Shown here in pieces: positions 9,578 to 20,372 of a stretch of 64,000 nt of DNA (position 1 is the first letter of the stretch; each line of letters starts with the position of its first letter). Location of the stretch: NCBI GenBank assembly GCA_900155695.1, contig FUHL01000001.1, forward strand, positions 186,001 to 250,000, given 5' to 3'. This DNA is from Serratia symbiotica (GTDB lineage: Bacteria; Pseudomonadota; Gammaproteobacteria; Enterobacterales; Enterobacteriaceae). The position numbers and the translations under genes were made by a program. The notes below the pieces were generated by a model. It made no database searches, was not told the DNA's origin, and saw nothing but the letters and a program-made list of their open reading frames with translations.

Positions 9578-10975
9578 TTATTTTATTGATTTATCTATTG
9601 ATCTTGAATTGAACTCTTGCACTAGAGTAGAAGCAGAGCCGATATAGTTGGCTGGAGAAATTGACTTTAAACGATCTTTTACTACTTCTTGTAATGGCAA
9701 AGTATCGATAAAAGTTAGTATTGAAGTCCTATCTACATGGTTACCACGTGTTAGTTCCTTCAATTTTTCATATGAATTTTTAATACCGTAACGGCGCATA
9801 ACAGTCTGCATTGCTTCAGCTAATACTTGATAATTGTTATCTAGTTCATGAATTAGATATGTTTTATTGACTTCTAATTTACTTAGACCTTGAATAGTAG
9901 ATTGATAGGCGATAATCGCATATGCCAGCCCAACACCTATATTACGCAATACAGTAGAATCGCTTAAGTCTCGTTGCCAGCGAGAAATAGGCAATGTTCT
10001 AGATAAGTGCCCAAGCACTGCATTAGATAATCCTAGGTTACCTTCAGCGTTTTCAAAGTTAATTGGATTAACTTTATGTGGCATAGTGGAGGAACCAATT
10101 TCATAAGAAACTACTTTCTGTTTAAAATGATTAAGGGCAATATATCCCCAAATATCGCGGTTAAAATCGATTACAATGGTATTAAAACGTGTTATACAAT
10201 CAAATAGTTCGGCGATATAGTCATGAGGTTCTATCTGGGTAGTATATGGATTCCAAGTTATGTTAAAAGAAGTCACAAAGTTTTCACTAAACAAGTGCCA
10301 ATCAATATCTGGATACGCAACAATATGAGCATTGTAATTACCAACTGCGCCATTAGTTTTACCCATAATCTCTAGATGCGTCAACTGACGAACCTGGCGT
10401 TCGAGACGATAAGCAACATTAGCAAACTCTTTTCCTACAGTTGATGGAGTAGCTGGCTGACCGTGTGTACGTGATAATAACGGAATATCGCTGTATTCAA
10501 TAGACAAGTTCTTAATATTATTTATAATTTTTAGCCAATAAGGCAAGACTACATCTTGCCGCGCACGTTTCAGCATTAACGCATACGCAAGGTTATTAAT
10601 ATCTTCCGAAGTGCAAGCGAAGTGGATAAAATTAGATACTGCATGCAAAGCAGGGCAGGATTCCACTTTTTCCTTTAGAAAATATTCAACTGCTTTTACA
10701 TCGTGGTTGATACTACGTTCAATGGTCTTAATACGCTGTGCATCTTTTTCACTGAATTCATCAATAATCTTTTCGAGGAAGGCGTTAGTATTAGTATCAA
10801 AAGAGGGCACTTCTTTAATTCCTGAACAGGAAGCTAGTTTTTGAAGCCAACGTATTTCTATTTGTATACGGAATTTTAGCAAGCCATATTCGCTAAAAAT
10901 AGAGCGTAGTTCGTATAGTTGATCGCTATATCGTCCATCAATTGGTGATATAGCTGTCAATGATGATAATGACAT
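9578..10975 (-). CDS. purB: Adenylosuccinate lyase
   Basis: PurB acts twice in purine synthesis, removing fumarate from SAICAR and from adenylosuccinate. The frame matches E. coli PurB along its whole length: LTAISPIDGRY, IKTIERSINHDVKAVEYFLK, FIHFACTSEDINN, LLSRTHGQPATPST, NGAVGNYNAH and the mobile-loop signature GSSTMPHKVNPINFENAEGN. I use the ATG at 10975, giving 465 residues and the N-terminus MSLSSLTAI; the frame also allows an upstream ATG at 10993. E. coli PurB is 456 residues. In E. coli the order is mnmA-hflD-purB; here the same strand order holds but hflD is absent from the 0.45 kb gap upstream. Confidence 0.97.
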   Translation of the reverse strand: MSLSSLTAISPIDGRYSDQLYELRSIFSEYGLLKFRIQIEIRWLQKLASCSGIKEVPSFDTNTNAFLEKIIDEFSEKDAQRIKTIERSINHDVKAVEYFLKEKVESCPALHAVSNFIHFACTSEDINNLAYALMLKRARQDVVLPYWLKIINNIKNLSIEYSDIPLLSRTHGQPATPSTVGKEFANVAYRLERQVRQLTHLEIMGKTNGAVGNYNAHIVAYPDIDWHLFSENFVTSFNITWNPYTTQIEPHDYIAELFDCITRFNTIVIDFNRDIWGYIALNHFKQKVVSYEIGSSTMPHKVNPINFENAEGNLGLSNAVLGHLSRTLPISRWQRDLSDSTVLRNIGVGLAYAIIAYQSTIQGLSKLEVNKTYLIHELDNNYQVLAEAMQTVMRRYGIKNSYEKLKELTRGNHVDRTSILTFIDTLPLQEVVKDRLKSISPANYIGSASTLVQEFNSRSIDKSIK

Positions 10976-11451
10976 TTGGATTAGCTCTTTCAATTAATTA
11001 AAATGAATTATAATATATCTGTTATTGCTAGATATAGGTTAGAGTGAAAAATAAATAATATTAAATGTCACCCATATTTTTAACGTGCTCTAGATACGAG
11101 AGCGTAAAGTTTGATCGTACAGAACAATCCTTACTAATCTATCTCTATAATTTTATAGTGCGTTTTAAAAAAGTAGTTAGATCGATGGTGAGTAGTTTGT
11201 CCATAATATATAGCTATATTAAAAATAGAGTAAATTTATACTATAGCATTAAATGCTGTCTTAATTATATTATATTGAGTCTAATTAAAGACTAGTTTAG
11301 ACTTTGATAATTATTTAATTACAGTCATAATATAATTGTAGTTTTTGATTGTTGATATATGGTTTTATTTATAATAAAAATGCATATATTTGGTATGTAG
11401 TTCATTAATATCAAAGATTATTGTAGTATATTAAGGAAACTTGACAATTGT
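10976..11451. other. Gap where hflD lies in relatives
   Basis: In E. coli hflD stands between mnmA and purB. The gap here is about 0.48 kb, shorter than the 0.64 kb gene, and I could not align HflD to any minus-strand frame. A 76-codon plus-strand opening (11065-11295) has no recognisable content. hflD is therefore deleted or eroded beyond recognition. Confidence 0.45.
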
Positions 11452-12552
11452 TTAAGGTAGACGTTGTTCGATAATACCACCACCCAGACAAATTTCTCCT
11501 TGATAGAATACTGCGGATTGACCAGGAGTAACGGCAGTTACTAGTTTATCAAATCGGATATTAATACTGTTCTCATCAAGCGCGGTAATACAGCAAGGAA
11601 TATCTTTCTGACGATAGCGAATTTTTGCAGTTAAACGGACAGGTTTATTATATGGCATACGATCAACCCAATACAAATTTTTGGCAATTAAGCCAGAAGA
11701 CATTAAACTTGGGTGGCTATGTCCCTGTGCAACAATTAGTATATTGTTAGTTACATCTTTATCTACTACGAACCATGGTTCTTGGTTATTATTTTTTATA
11801 CCACCAATTCCTAGTCCTTTACGCTGACCCAGCGTATGATACATAATCCCCTGGTGCCAGCCGAGGTTATGGCCATCCACACTAACTATGCGGCCCGGTT
11901 TAGCAGGCAGATAACGTCCTAAAAAATCGCGAAATTTTCGTTTGCCAATAAAGCAAATGCCAGTAGAGTCTTTTTTTTGTGCAGTGACTATCTTTAGTTG
12001 TTCGGCAATACGACGCACCTGTGGCTTTTCAAGATCTCCTATAGGGAATAGGCTATGTGCTAACTGCTGATGACTTAGTGTATATAGAAAGTAACTCTGA
12101 TCTTTATTGCTATCTATACCACGAAGTAGTTGGCTGTTACCATTAATATCCTGACGGCGAACGTAGTGTCCAGTAGCAATAAGATCGGCATCTAGATTTT
12201 CTATAGCAAATTCTAAGAAAGCCTTAAACTTGATCTCTTTATTACACAAAATATCTGGATTCGGAGTACGACCTGCCTGGTATTCCTCTAGAAAGAGTGT
12301 GAATACCTTATCCCAGTATTCTGCTGCAAAATTTACCGTATACAATTTAATTCCAAGTTTTTTGCACACTGATTGTGCATCCGCTAAATCCGCTGTTGCT
12401 GAGCAGTATCCTTCCCTATCGTCTTCCTCCCAATTTTTCATAAACAACCCAGCGACATTGTATCCTTGCTGCTGTAATAAATAAGCACTCACTGAAGAAT
12501 CGACGCCACCGGAGATAGCAACGATAACTTTTTTCTGGTTATTATATGACAT
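11452..12552 (-). CDS. mnmA: tRNA-specific 2-thiouridylase MnmA
   Basis: MnmA thiolates U34 of the Lys, Glu and Gln tRNAs, using sulfur relayed from IscS through the Tus proteins. The product is 366 residues (E. coli 368) and complete. Visible are the PP-loop ATP site [16 protein letters not shown], the first catalytic Cys in [15 protein letters not shown], the motif ATGHYVR, DQSYFL and the second catalytic Cys in [17 protein letters not shown], followed by the beta-barrel tRNA-binding C-terminus. The ATG at 12552 gives the normal start. It is upstream of purB on the same strand; hflD between them is missing. Confidence 0.97.
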   Translation of the reverse strand: MSYNNQKKVIVAISGGVDSSVSAYLLQQQGYNVAGLFMKNWEEDDREGYCSATADLADAQSVCKKLGIKLYTVNFAAEYWDKVFTLFLEEYQAGRTPNPDILCNKEIKFKAFLEFAIENLDADLIATGHYVRRQDINGNSQLLRGIDSNKDQSYFLYTLSHQQLAHSLFPIGDLEKPQVRRIAEQLKIVTAQKKDSTGICFIGKRKFRDFLGRYLPAKPGRIVSVDGHNLGWHQGIMYHTLGQRKGLGIGGIKNNNQEPWFVVDKDVTNNILIVAQGHSHPSLMSSGLIAKNLYWVDRMPYNKPVRLTAKIRYRQKDIPCCITALDENSINIRFDKLVTAVTPGQSAVFYQGEICLGGGIIEQRLP

Positions 12553-13057
12553 ATATGTCTCATGAATGGGCTAATTAAAACAAGCGTAATATTGATTACG
12601 TATAAAGTACGGCTACACTATCAATATAGTGTTTGTAAGTTATCTCATAAAATACTTCTAATCATGAATCTATTGTCAAAAAGTTAAATAAATAGTTGTA
12701 ATAATTGAAATAATTTTATGCCATTTTAATCTGATAATTCCAGTGATATAAACTAAGAAATAAAAGCATTATACGCAAAATTATCAATTTTCTAAAATTA
12801 TGGTAATTCATGCACATTATGTAATTAATTATTGCGCTGCCGTATTAAACTATGATTCAGGAGCTGGAAATTTATACTTATTCTATAGACTATATTTATA
12901 GTTTGTTATTTTAATATTTATAAAAAAGCACATTGTTGGTTTACATGCATGGTCCTTATTTGTAGAATACCGAAAAGAAATTATTTCCCCTCTTGCTAAC
13001 ATACAAATAGCTCGTTAATATTTATTCTCGCTATTACAATAACCGAAAAGAAAGTCT
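12553..13057. other. Spacer between mnmA and tRNA-Val
   Basis: Divergent spacer of 0.5 kb. In E. coli nudJ precedes mnmA. The minus strand near 12570 has CFN-stop-P where NudJ ends in DFNWP, but I could not extend the match, so I do not call a remnant. Promoters for mnmA and for the tRNA should lie here but are not individually clear. Confidence 0.4.
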
Positions 13058-13134
13058 ACGTCTGTAGCTCAGCTGGTTAGAGCACCACCTTGACATGGTG
13101 GGGGTCGGTGGTTCAACTCCACTCAGACGTACCA
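13058..13134 (+). tRNA. valV: tRNA-Val, anticodon GAC
   Basis: A 77-base cloverleaf: acceptor stem ACGTCTG/CAGACGT, D arm with AGCTCAGCTGGTTAGAGC, anticodon stem CCACC/GGTGG with loop TTGACAT (anticodon GAC), variable loop GGGTC, T arm GGTGGTTCAACTCCACT-like, and an encoded CCA end. The E. coli valV-valW pair also lies near pykF, the next gene here; only one copy remains. Confidence 0.95.
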
Positions 13135-13442
13135 AGTTTTTATATGTATGCTCTTTTATTACTAGTTATTAGGTTGATTTATATAAAAATAGTAGACTCA
13201 TTACAGTTTTATAATAGGTACTACTTCTTACTTTAAATATTAAAACAAAAAATTATCTCATTCATAATGCAAGTTACCACATAGGTATTTTATCAGTGGA
13301 GATTAAATGTTTTTGCATTATTTCAATTATTATCAACATATCCTGAAACATTGTTTTTATTTGTATCAAAAAAATAAATAATATATCAATATATACTGCT
13401 AGATTTACTCGTTTTTAATTCCAACTGGTAGAAAACTCTGTC
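13135..13442. other. Spacer upstream of pykF
   Basis: 0.3 kb between the tRNA and pykF, presumably containing the pykF promoter. In E. coli the FruR/Cra repressor binds here; the best candidate, near 13409, matches the Cra consensus only partly, so I do not call a site. Confidence 0.4.
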
Positions 13443-14855
13443 ATGAAAAAGACTAAGATTGTTTGCACTATAGGGCCAAACACTGAATCAGAAGAAATGC
13501 TCACGAAGTTATTGCATGCAGGGATGAATGTAATACGCCTAAACTTTTCACACGGAAATTATAAAGAGCATGGTAACCGTATTCAGACAATACGTAATGT
13601 AATGGCTAAAACAGGACTTAATGCTGGTATTTTATTAGATACTAAAGGTCCTGAAATTCGCACTATGAAACTAATTGGAGGAAAAGATGTTTCGCTAGAA
13701 GCTGGTCAGACTTTTGTTTTTACTACTAATCAAAGTATTATCGGAAATAGTGAATGTGTTGCAGTGACTTATACTGGTTTCTCATCTGACCTAAAAATTG
13801 GGGATATCGTACTGGTTGATGATGGCTTAATTGGTATGAAAGTTATTAAGGTCAATAAGACTGAAGTAATTTCCAAGGTATTAAATAACGGTAATTTAGG
13901 TGAGAACAAAAGCGTTAATCTGCCTGGAGTGTCAATCCAATTACCTGCACTAGCTGAAAAAGATAAGCATGATTTAATTTTTGCTTGTGAACAAGGCGTA
14001 GATTTTATTGCTGCCTCTTTTATTCGCAAGCGTGCTGATGTATTAGAAATTCGTGAATACCTTACCAGGCACGGTGGAGAACAAATTCAGATCATTTCTA
14101 AAATTGAAAACCAAGATGGGCTTAACAATTTCGATGAAATTTTAGAATCATCCGATGGTATAATGGTCGCTCGTGGTGATCTTGGAGTTGAGATACCAGT
14201 AGAAGAAGTTATTTTTGCCCAAAAAATGATTATAGAAAAATGTAACCGTGCTAGAAAAGTGGTTATTACTGCGACACAGATGTTAGATTCAATGATAAAA
14301 AACCCCCGCCCTACAAGGGCTGAGGCTGGCGATGTAACTAATGCTATTTTAGACGGCACCGATGCTGTCATGCTATCTGGTGAAAGTGCTAATGGCAAAT
14401 ATCCATTAGAATCAGTCACTATTATGGCTACGATTTGTGATCGCACGGATCGCGTTATGCCAAGCAGGATTGATAAATTAAATGACAAGCATAAATTGCG
14501 TATCACTGAGGCAGTGTGTCGTGGAGCAGTTGAAACAGCAGAGAAACTGAATGCACCCTTAATTATTGTTGCTACCAATGGAGGAAAATCAGCTAAATCA
14601 GTGCGTAAATACTTCCCTCATGCGCTAATTATGGCATTAACAACCAATAAAATTACTGCTCGCCAGTTGATTTTAAGCAAAGGTGTGATTCCTATGAGCG
14701 TTAAAGAGATTACATCCACTGATGATTTCTACCGCATTGGTAAAGATGCCGCGCTTTCCAGCAGTTTGGCAAAAAAGGGAGATGTAGTAGTAATGGTTTC
14801 AGGCGCACTAGTACCTAGTGGTACTATTAATACCACTTCAGTACACATATTATAG
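13443..14855 (+). CDS. pykF: Pyruvate kinase I
   Basis: PykF makes pyruvate and ATP from phosphoenolpyruvate and ADP; in E. coli the F isozyme is activated by fructose 1,6-bisphosphate. The 470 residues match E. coli PykF in length and sequence from the first codon ([12 protein letters not shown]). Active-site features: [58 protein letters not shown] and [17 protein letters not shown]. The C-terminal effector domain is intact, ending [21 protein letters not shown]. It closely follows PykF rather than PykA. In a cell fed through the fructose PTS (fruBKA below) it also balances the PEP used for sugar uptake. Confidence 0.98.
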   Translation: MKKTKIVCTIGPNTESEEMLTKLLHAGMNVIRLNFSHGNYKEHGNRIQTIRNVMAKTGLNAGILLDTKGPEIRTMKLIGGKDVSLEAGQTFVFTTNQSIIGNSECVAVTYTGFSSDLKIGDIVLVDDGLIGMKVIKVNKTEVISKVLNNGNLGENKSVNLPGVSIQLPALAEKDKHDLIFACEQGVDFIAASFIRKRADVLEIREYLTRHGGEQIQIISKIENQDGLNNFDEILESSDGIMVARGDLGVEIPVEEVIFAQKMIIEKCNRARKVVITATQMLDSMIKNPRPTRAEAGDVTNAILDGTDAVMLSGESANGKYPLESVTIMATICDRTDRVMPSRIDKLNDKHKLRITEAVCRGAVETAEKLNAPLIIVATNGGKSAKSVRKYFPHALIMALTTNKITARQLILSKGVIPMSVKEITSTDDFYRIGKDAALSSSLAKKGDVVVMVSGALVPSGTINTTSVHIL

Positions 14856-16944
14856 TTAATAACTATCTGATATATAAGCTGAAAATTATATTTTAATTTT
14901 ACAGGTTAATGTGCGTTAGAATCCACTCATTCTCTAAATTACTTTTATGAGTTACAAATTATTATTTAGTAAGTGATTATCAACTCATAATTATACCATT
15001 AAATTCGAATTTCTAGTATTCTGATATACTATGATGTAGCGATATTGGATATCGATTACCTATAAAATAGATATAAAATAATAGTAAATCATTACTAAAT
15101 ATTTATCTTATGCTGTAATGGCAATTACGAGCTTATTTAGCTAATCATGTAGCACACAAGAGTTATAATATTTCTTACATATTTATTTAATATATATTAA
15201 TCTAACCTTATAGATTAAAATTTATAAAAGTAGACTACTGAACAAGAATTATATATTCTGCATTGTTAAATTGTATATATTTTATATGAGTTATATTATA
15301 TTTACTATTAATAGCTATAGCCTAGATTGATAAAATTGCTATCAAAAATATCAGATGCCATAAAATGCTTTTGCTTATCTTGATAAAAAAATAGTACTTT
15401 ATTTTTGTAAATAATGAAACTTTTAACATGCATTATTACTCTATTCCTTACTATATATTTAAAAAGAATTTAACTGTTTATAAACGGTGTGTGTAATTGA
15501 TGCATAAAATAATTTAATATTAAAAGCTGTAGCAATACTCTTAATCTATCTATTTCAATATTTTATTTTTATTGCATTTATTAAATAGAATAAATTGTGT
15601 TATATTGTGTAATATAGATTATAATAATTACATTATAATCAGTTTTAAACATATACATTAAAATTCCTAAATATTTAATACTCAGCATTAGACACTTCAC
15701 TAACCATATATACTATTTATTGTAATTTATATTACAGCATGTATTAAGAATGAGAAATTTTTAGATTTTCATTTAATATTTTAATACCTATGTCAATGCT
15801 TAAAAGTTAATGATAGTAATTACTATAAAAGCAAAGATATATAACTTAAGTGAAAATAGTAGGATATAGTTATAATGTATAACAATGCTTATTTTATAAA
15901 AAAATATTATCTAGAAAATTGATTCTTGTCATAAATTATATTTACTCAAAATTGATATTTTGAGCATTATATTATAGTTTATAATTAATATATTTCACGA
16001 TATTAAAATTAATATAGTGCTTTTGTATATGACTGTAGTTGTAATTATCTATTAGGGGGTAGAGGTAAGGTTATTGTAAGAAAAAATTCAATATTAAATT
16101 ATTCTTGAGTAATGTGATCAATATCACTTTTAGTTAAAAGGGAATGACTTAATTGCGGAATCTACAAAAAATCTATTGGCCATTATTATACAAAATTTTG
16201 GATAAGATTCCAAGGAATTTAGAATATTATTGGCAGAAATAATACTGTTCTTATGAAAAGAGATTGCATCATGTCTCTGCTTATAGACAATATTTAGTAA
16301 AATCATTATCATTAATTTATTGATTGATGCGATACATAGATTATCAACCCTCCAATCAATAAATTTATAGTGGTTGTGGAAATAGCGATCTAATAATATG
16401 ATCAACTCATTAGCGATAACTAAGAGTTTTTAGTAGGCATATACCACTTATGCTAAAGTTCAGTGTGATTTTATCACACTAAGTGACATTGTCAGAAATT
16501 TCTTTAGGTAATAGAATAAATGAATGATTTTCTATTCTATAATTTAATTCAACATCTTAAGATATATTATACAACTCATGCTAAACAATAGGCATATCTA
16601 TTATAAAAGGATATTCGTCACTTGCTTCTCCTCTATGTTAAGTCAGATAATCATTAAACAGAAACAAATCCTATGAAAGAATAGGAACTGTATACTTTAG
16701 GTCCATGAATAGCGTGCTATGATAAAAATAGTTGCTATTGAAATAAAATTATGAGTTAATAAATTCGGCTTGTGGTACAGAGCTATTTATGCACGACATT
16801 TTGAGTAAAGTAGTTCAAATTTAAAGTGCTTATCATTATCGATAGCTCTTCTATGACGAATTTCCTTTCTAGTGCCTCCATAAGTAGCTGATACCAGCTA
16901 TAACATGCCAATGGTGGCTATATTTATTATCGAAGGAAATTAGC
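14856..16944. other. 2.1 kb gene desert between pykF and the cold-shock gene
   Basis: In E. coli pykF is followed by lpp; no lipoprotein gene or trace is recognisable. A 91-codon minus-strand frame at 16130-16405 has no start or family features I recognise. Two palindromes stand out: TGTGA-N6-TCACT at 16113-16128 (CRP-like) and a perfect 8-base-arm hairpin at 16462-16480. The rest is AT-rich DNA with stops in all frames. The cold-shock promoter should lie near the right edge. Confidence 0.5.
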
Positions 16945-17157
16945 ATGTCTAATATGATCAAAGGTCAAGTAAAGTGGTTTAACGAGTCTAAAGGTTTTGG
17001 TTTTATTACTCCAGCAGACGGCAGTAAAGATGTATTTGTACACTTTTCTGCAATTCAGGATCAAGGATTCAAGACCTTAGCAGAAGGCCAAAATGTACAG
17101 TTCTCTATTGAGAATGGCGTGAAAGGTCCATCAGCAGCTAACGTTACCGCTATATAA
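16945..17157 (+). CDS. cspC: CspC/CspE-type cold-shock domain protein
   Basis: A small single-stranded nucleic acid-binding protein of the CspA family that melts RNA secondary structure and acts as a transcription antiterminator. It is a 70-residue five-strand beta-barrel carrying both RNA-binding motifs: KGFGFI (RNP1) and VFVHFSAI (RNP2). The middle is nearly identical to E. coli CspC ([29 protein letters not shown] split over two motifs, and the end NVTAI), so cspC is more likely than cspE, but the paralogues are close. A strong ribosome site, GAAGGAAA, ends seven bases before the ATG. The gene stands alone, and its high conservation amid deserts suggests an essential role as an RNA chaperone. 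Confidence 0.93.
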   Translation: MSNMIKGQVKWFNESKGFGFITPADGSKDVFVHFSAIQDQGFKTLAEGQNVQFSIENGVKGPSAANVTAI

Positions 17158-17255
17158 TCAGCCTTATTGATTAAAAAGTAACCAAGCATGAATGATTTAT
17201 CTTAGTCAATTGATGCTAACAAACTAGCATGCTATCTTAGCTTGTAAGTGATAAA

Positions 17256-17273
17256 ATCCGGCGCTTGCCGGAT
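17256..17273 (+). terminator. Hairpin terminator after cspC
   Basis: Perfect 7-base stem ATCCGGC/GCCGGAT with a GCTT tetraloop, preceded by an A-run and followed by ACTTTT. It is the most GC-rich spot of the region and lies about 100 bases after the cspC stop. Confidence 0.75.
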
Positions 17274-17279
17274 ACTTTT

Positions 17280-17320
17280 AAAGTAGTGACGAAGGGTCTT
17301 TAGGCTCCTCTCACTACTTT
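17280..17320 (+). terminator. Second hairpin after cspC
   Basis: Ten-base perfect stem AAAGTAGTGA/TCACTACTTT closing a 21-base loop, ending in a short T-run. It begins six bases after the first hairpin. It may be a back-up terminator or an RNA stability element. Confidence 0.55.
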
Positions 17321-18508
17321 TATAGTATTACATCATAACTTATAATTGCAAGTTTCTTGAGATCTACTTTATAATAATTTTTTATTTTATACAGTTTAAT
17401 TTTTAAATAATGTGAAAAATATAATCTATATCAGTAGAAGCCGCTCTAGTTTTTATGCGTGATATAAAATACTGATGATTATTTAATTTTGTTTTAGTAT
17501 TTTCTATTTGCACTCAATATATACGTGATTTATATCACGTAGGATAATAGCCGAATAGTTCGAATAAGACACAAATAATATAATGCTCTAAATATGTATT
17601 GTTTTTTAATAATATTTCGAAATGTAACATTACATTTTATTTAAGCGATAAGATCGTGAGAGCTGCTATTTAATATGAATTTAATTGAAAGTAATATAAT
17701 TAAGTAAGATATGTAACAGTATCATTTATATAGCAATATTAGTATGCTTGAAAGATTTACATTGATAGGAAGATTTTTGCCTTAATAGATATAGTAGTAT
17801 TTTTATATATTTTATTTACTGTTTTTCTAAAAATAGTTATTATAATTAAATTTATCAAAATATTTATATATTTTTTAGTCTATTTTCAAGCTAGATGAAA
17901 ATATCTCTTTAATTCAGAAAAAGATATAATTTATTGGACAAGACTGAATATAGGTTATAAATATAGTTTTTCTCATCCATTTATATTTTAATTTTCCACT
18001 AAGATTTCATCTTGGCAAGAAGACGTGATATAAAATATATAATACTTTTTTATTTCAAAAAAAACCACTACTCAGTAGTGTATATTTCATTGCGAAATAT
18101 GTTAACGTATATATCATTATTTATTTCTATATTAATAAAGAGATTTAACGTAGTCAGTGAAATTATTTTGAGAGATCTATCCTTATTATTTTATAAATCA
18201 AGTATTTAATTATATATTATAACAAAGGACAATATCTTATTAAAGATTGTCATCAGATCATCTCTGGTATTGCATCCATTATATACTAGTATATAATTGG
18301 ACATAACTATGATAAGGGTACAATACCCCAGTGGGTAAAAAAAGATTTAATTTCGACTTCAGTGCTATTTTTAGATCATTGTTGACAACAATACAGTTAT
18401 TCTTTGATAATGCTGTCTAACATCGCAATTCATTATTTACTAGATCTTAGTTCCAGCACAACTATAATTAATTTTAGAATAGACCTATCTCCATTTATTC
18501 GGAATTAT
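17321..18508. other. 1.2 kb gene desert between cspC and pyrE
   Basis: No gene is recognisable. A 65-codon plus-strand frame at 18012-18209 is low-complexity AT-rich translation. A palindrome TACGTGAT-TTAT-ATCACGTA (17522-17541) fits the CRP/FNR family shape but has no gene beside it. A hairpin (TTCGGAATT/AATTCCGAA, 18498-18520) overlaps the pyrE stop codon and is followed by a T-run on the plus strand. In E. coli slmA and dut lie near pyrE; I see no trace. Confidence 0.45.
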
Positions 18509-19150
18509 TTAAATTCCGAATTTTTTACGATAAACTTTAATCTCTTCTAGATGATCTATCATCTCAGGTTTTTCTTTTAGCACTGCAATCAAATTATCAA
18601 GGGTGACAATAGAGATTACCGGACATTTATAGTCATATTTTACTTGTTGAATGGCAGAAATGTTATTGGTACTACGTTCTTGACGGTCGAGAGCAATTAG
18701 TATGCCAGCTAATATGGCATTGCAAGCACTAATAAACTCCATTGATTCCTGAATAGCAGTACCAGAGGTAATCACATCATCTACTAGAAGCACTCGACCA
18801 TATAATTTACTACCTACTAAGTTACCGCCTTCACCATGTATTTTAGTTTCCTTACGATTAAAACAGTAGGGCACGTCATGCTTGTAATGTTCTGCTAGTG
18901 CAATTGCAGTTGTAGTAGCGATTGGAATTCCTTTATAAGCAGGACCAAAAATAAGATCAAAATCTATTCCAGAATCTATCAGTGCTGTAGCATAAAATTG
19001 CCCTAATAATGCAAGATCACCTCCAGTCTTAAATAATCCAGAATTAAAAAAATAAGGACTTATTCTTCCTGATTTTAAAGTGATTTTACCAAATATCAAT
19101 ATTTTTTTATTAATTATAAATTCTATAAATTGGCGCTGATAGGCTTTCAT
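18509..19150 (-). CDS. pyrE: Orotate phosphoribosyltransferase
   Basis: PyrE joins orotate to PRPP, giving OMP, the fifth step of UMP synthesis. The 213 residues equal the E. coli length. Key parts: the N-terminal start [12 protein letters not shown], the substrate loop [27 protein letters not shown], the mobile catalytic loop [12 protein letters not shown] and the PRPP-binding motif [13 protein letters not shown]. It is intact. In E. coli it is cotranscribed after rph, and debris upstream here is probably rph. The E. coli rph-pyrE attenuator could not be recognised. Confidence 0.97.
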   Translation of the reverse strand: MKAYQRQFIEFIINKKILIFGKITLKSGRISPYFFNSGLFKTGGDLALLGQFYATALIDSGIDFDLIFGPAYKGIPIATTTAIALAEHYKHDVPYCFNRKETKIHGEGGNLVGSKLYGRVLLVDDVITSGTAIQESMEFISACNAILAGILIALDRQERSTNNISAIQQVKYDYKCPVISIVTLDNLIAVLKEKPEMIDHLEEIKVYRKKFGI

Positions 19151-19269
19151 TACCGTTATTCCTAGTTGAAGATTATATATTGTTAATAAATTGATTGTAA
19201 AAATTACGATAACAAGGCAATTGGACCAATTTATAACATTACTAATTGATTAGCACTGATATCAATGAA

Positions 19270-19590
19270 AAGATGGTCTAAAGTTTGTACTTAGCAGTCG
19301 GTAAACTTCCATGAAGTTATTATAGAAAAGATATTTCTTTGATTAGCGTATGCTTCTCCCGCATTCATCTAACATCACATCATACCTACGATAAAATCAA
19401 TTTTAAACGAAAAATATTGAAAGTATTCCAACTGAAACAGTATTGTGCCATTGTTAAATCTTAGAAATGTGTTGTCTACGTATCGATTATCGGATTATTT
19501 TGGTGTTTAATTAGTAATTTTCGTACTGCAGCAATTCTACAGCGTCATGTAGATTGCAATCTAACCTGCAACAGGATTAGACTATCAATC
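19270..19590 (-). pseudogene. rph: Probable rph (RNase PH) remnant
   Basis: Directly upstream of pyrE, where rph lies in E. coli, the minus strand has scattered matches in RNase PH order: RLDCNLH (E. coli TLDCDVLQ) near 19560, VSVGI (AVSVGIVN) near 19435, then after a frame change LEYF and KIDFIVGMM (DLEYVEDS, ETDMNVVMT), and NAGEAYANQ (AEGEPFTHE) near 19340. Spacing is about right for an eroded gene with deletions. Each match is short, and the reading needs several frame changes, so position counts as much as sequence. RNase PH trims tRNA 3' ends. Confidence 0.45.
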
Positions 19591-20372
19591 TACAAATACA
19601 TATTTATTCACAGCTGATGACTAGAAAATTTAGTTTAAAAAATATTGCAATACGTAATAATCTTGACTAAAAAAATTGAGGCTTTAATGTTGCGCTAATA
19701 TTGTATGCCTTACTAAGAATTATAAGATATATTTCCTTATGCATGTATCAAAGTGAACATATTCAATTAATATCTGTCTTTCTCTTAGTTTTCTATACCA
19801 TTCTAGTGCTTAATAATTTAATTGTGATAGTTGAATAAAACTTTATTTTATAGTATTTCATTCGTAAAAGCATGAATCTTTTTGATTTTTTGATATGATA
19901 GTATCAATAGGTTCATTTATTATAAATAGTTTACTAAGAGTATGAGCAATGTGATGCGGATCATGTATATCAGTATAGATATTACTATATCTGTCTATAA
20001 TTGTTGATAAAAGGCGTCTAAGAAATTAAATTTAGTTGCTATGCTTTTTTAAAATTCGCATACTATTTATTAACATTGAATTAGAATGATAATATGCATT
20101 AAAAGAACAGATCTCAAATTTAATATATAGATATTATATGTTGTTACGTAATATACTTCTATTTTATAAGATAATTACTTATCTTATAAAATAGCGATAG
20201 ATTAATAAATGCAATTAATAGAAGTTTTTAAATTTATATTTAAATACAATATTTTATATTGAACAACAGTGTATATGATCGAACTATCAATAAATATTAT
20301 TCTAATACTAAAATTATGCGACATCTTCAATATTACTAAAGGGACATCTACTATATAGATTACATCTATTAT
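19591..20372. other. AT-rich spacer between rph debris and queF
   Basis: 0.8 kb with stops in all frames. One CRP-like half-palindrome (TGTGATGCGGATCATG, 19950-19965) is within chance expectation. No gene, RNA or terminator is recognised. Confidence 0.4.

Noticed and set aside
10994-11451. Possible hflD remnant between mnmA and purB
   Set aside because: Position fits, but no HflD motif could be aligned in any minus-strand frame.
12553-12700. Possible nudJ end (FN-stop-P against FNWP)
   Set aside because: Only three residues match convincingly; extension upstream failed.
13400-13425. Cra operator before pykF
   Set aside because: Only about 8 of 12 consensus positions match, no better than other places in AT-rich sequence.
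16113-16480. TGTGATTTTATCACA hairpin (16464-16478) as a CRP site
   Set aside because: The half-sites are separated by five bases, not the six CRP requires; it is better seen as a plain palindrome.
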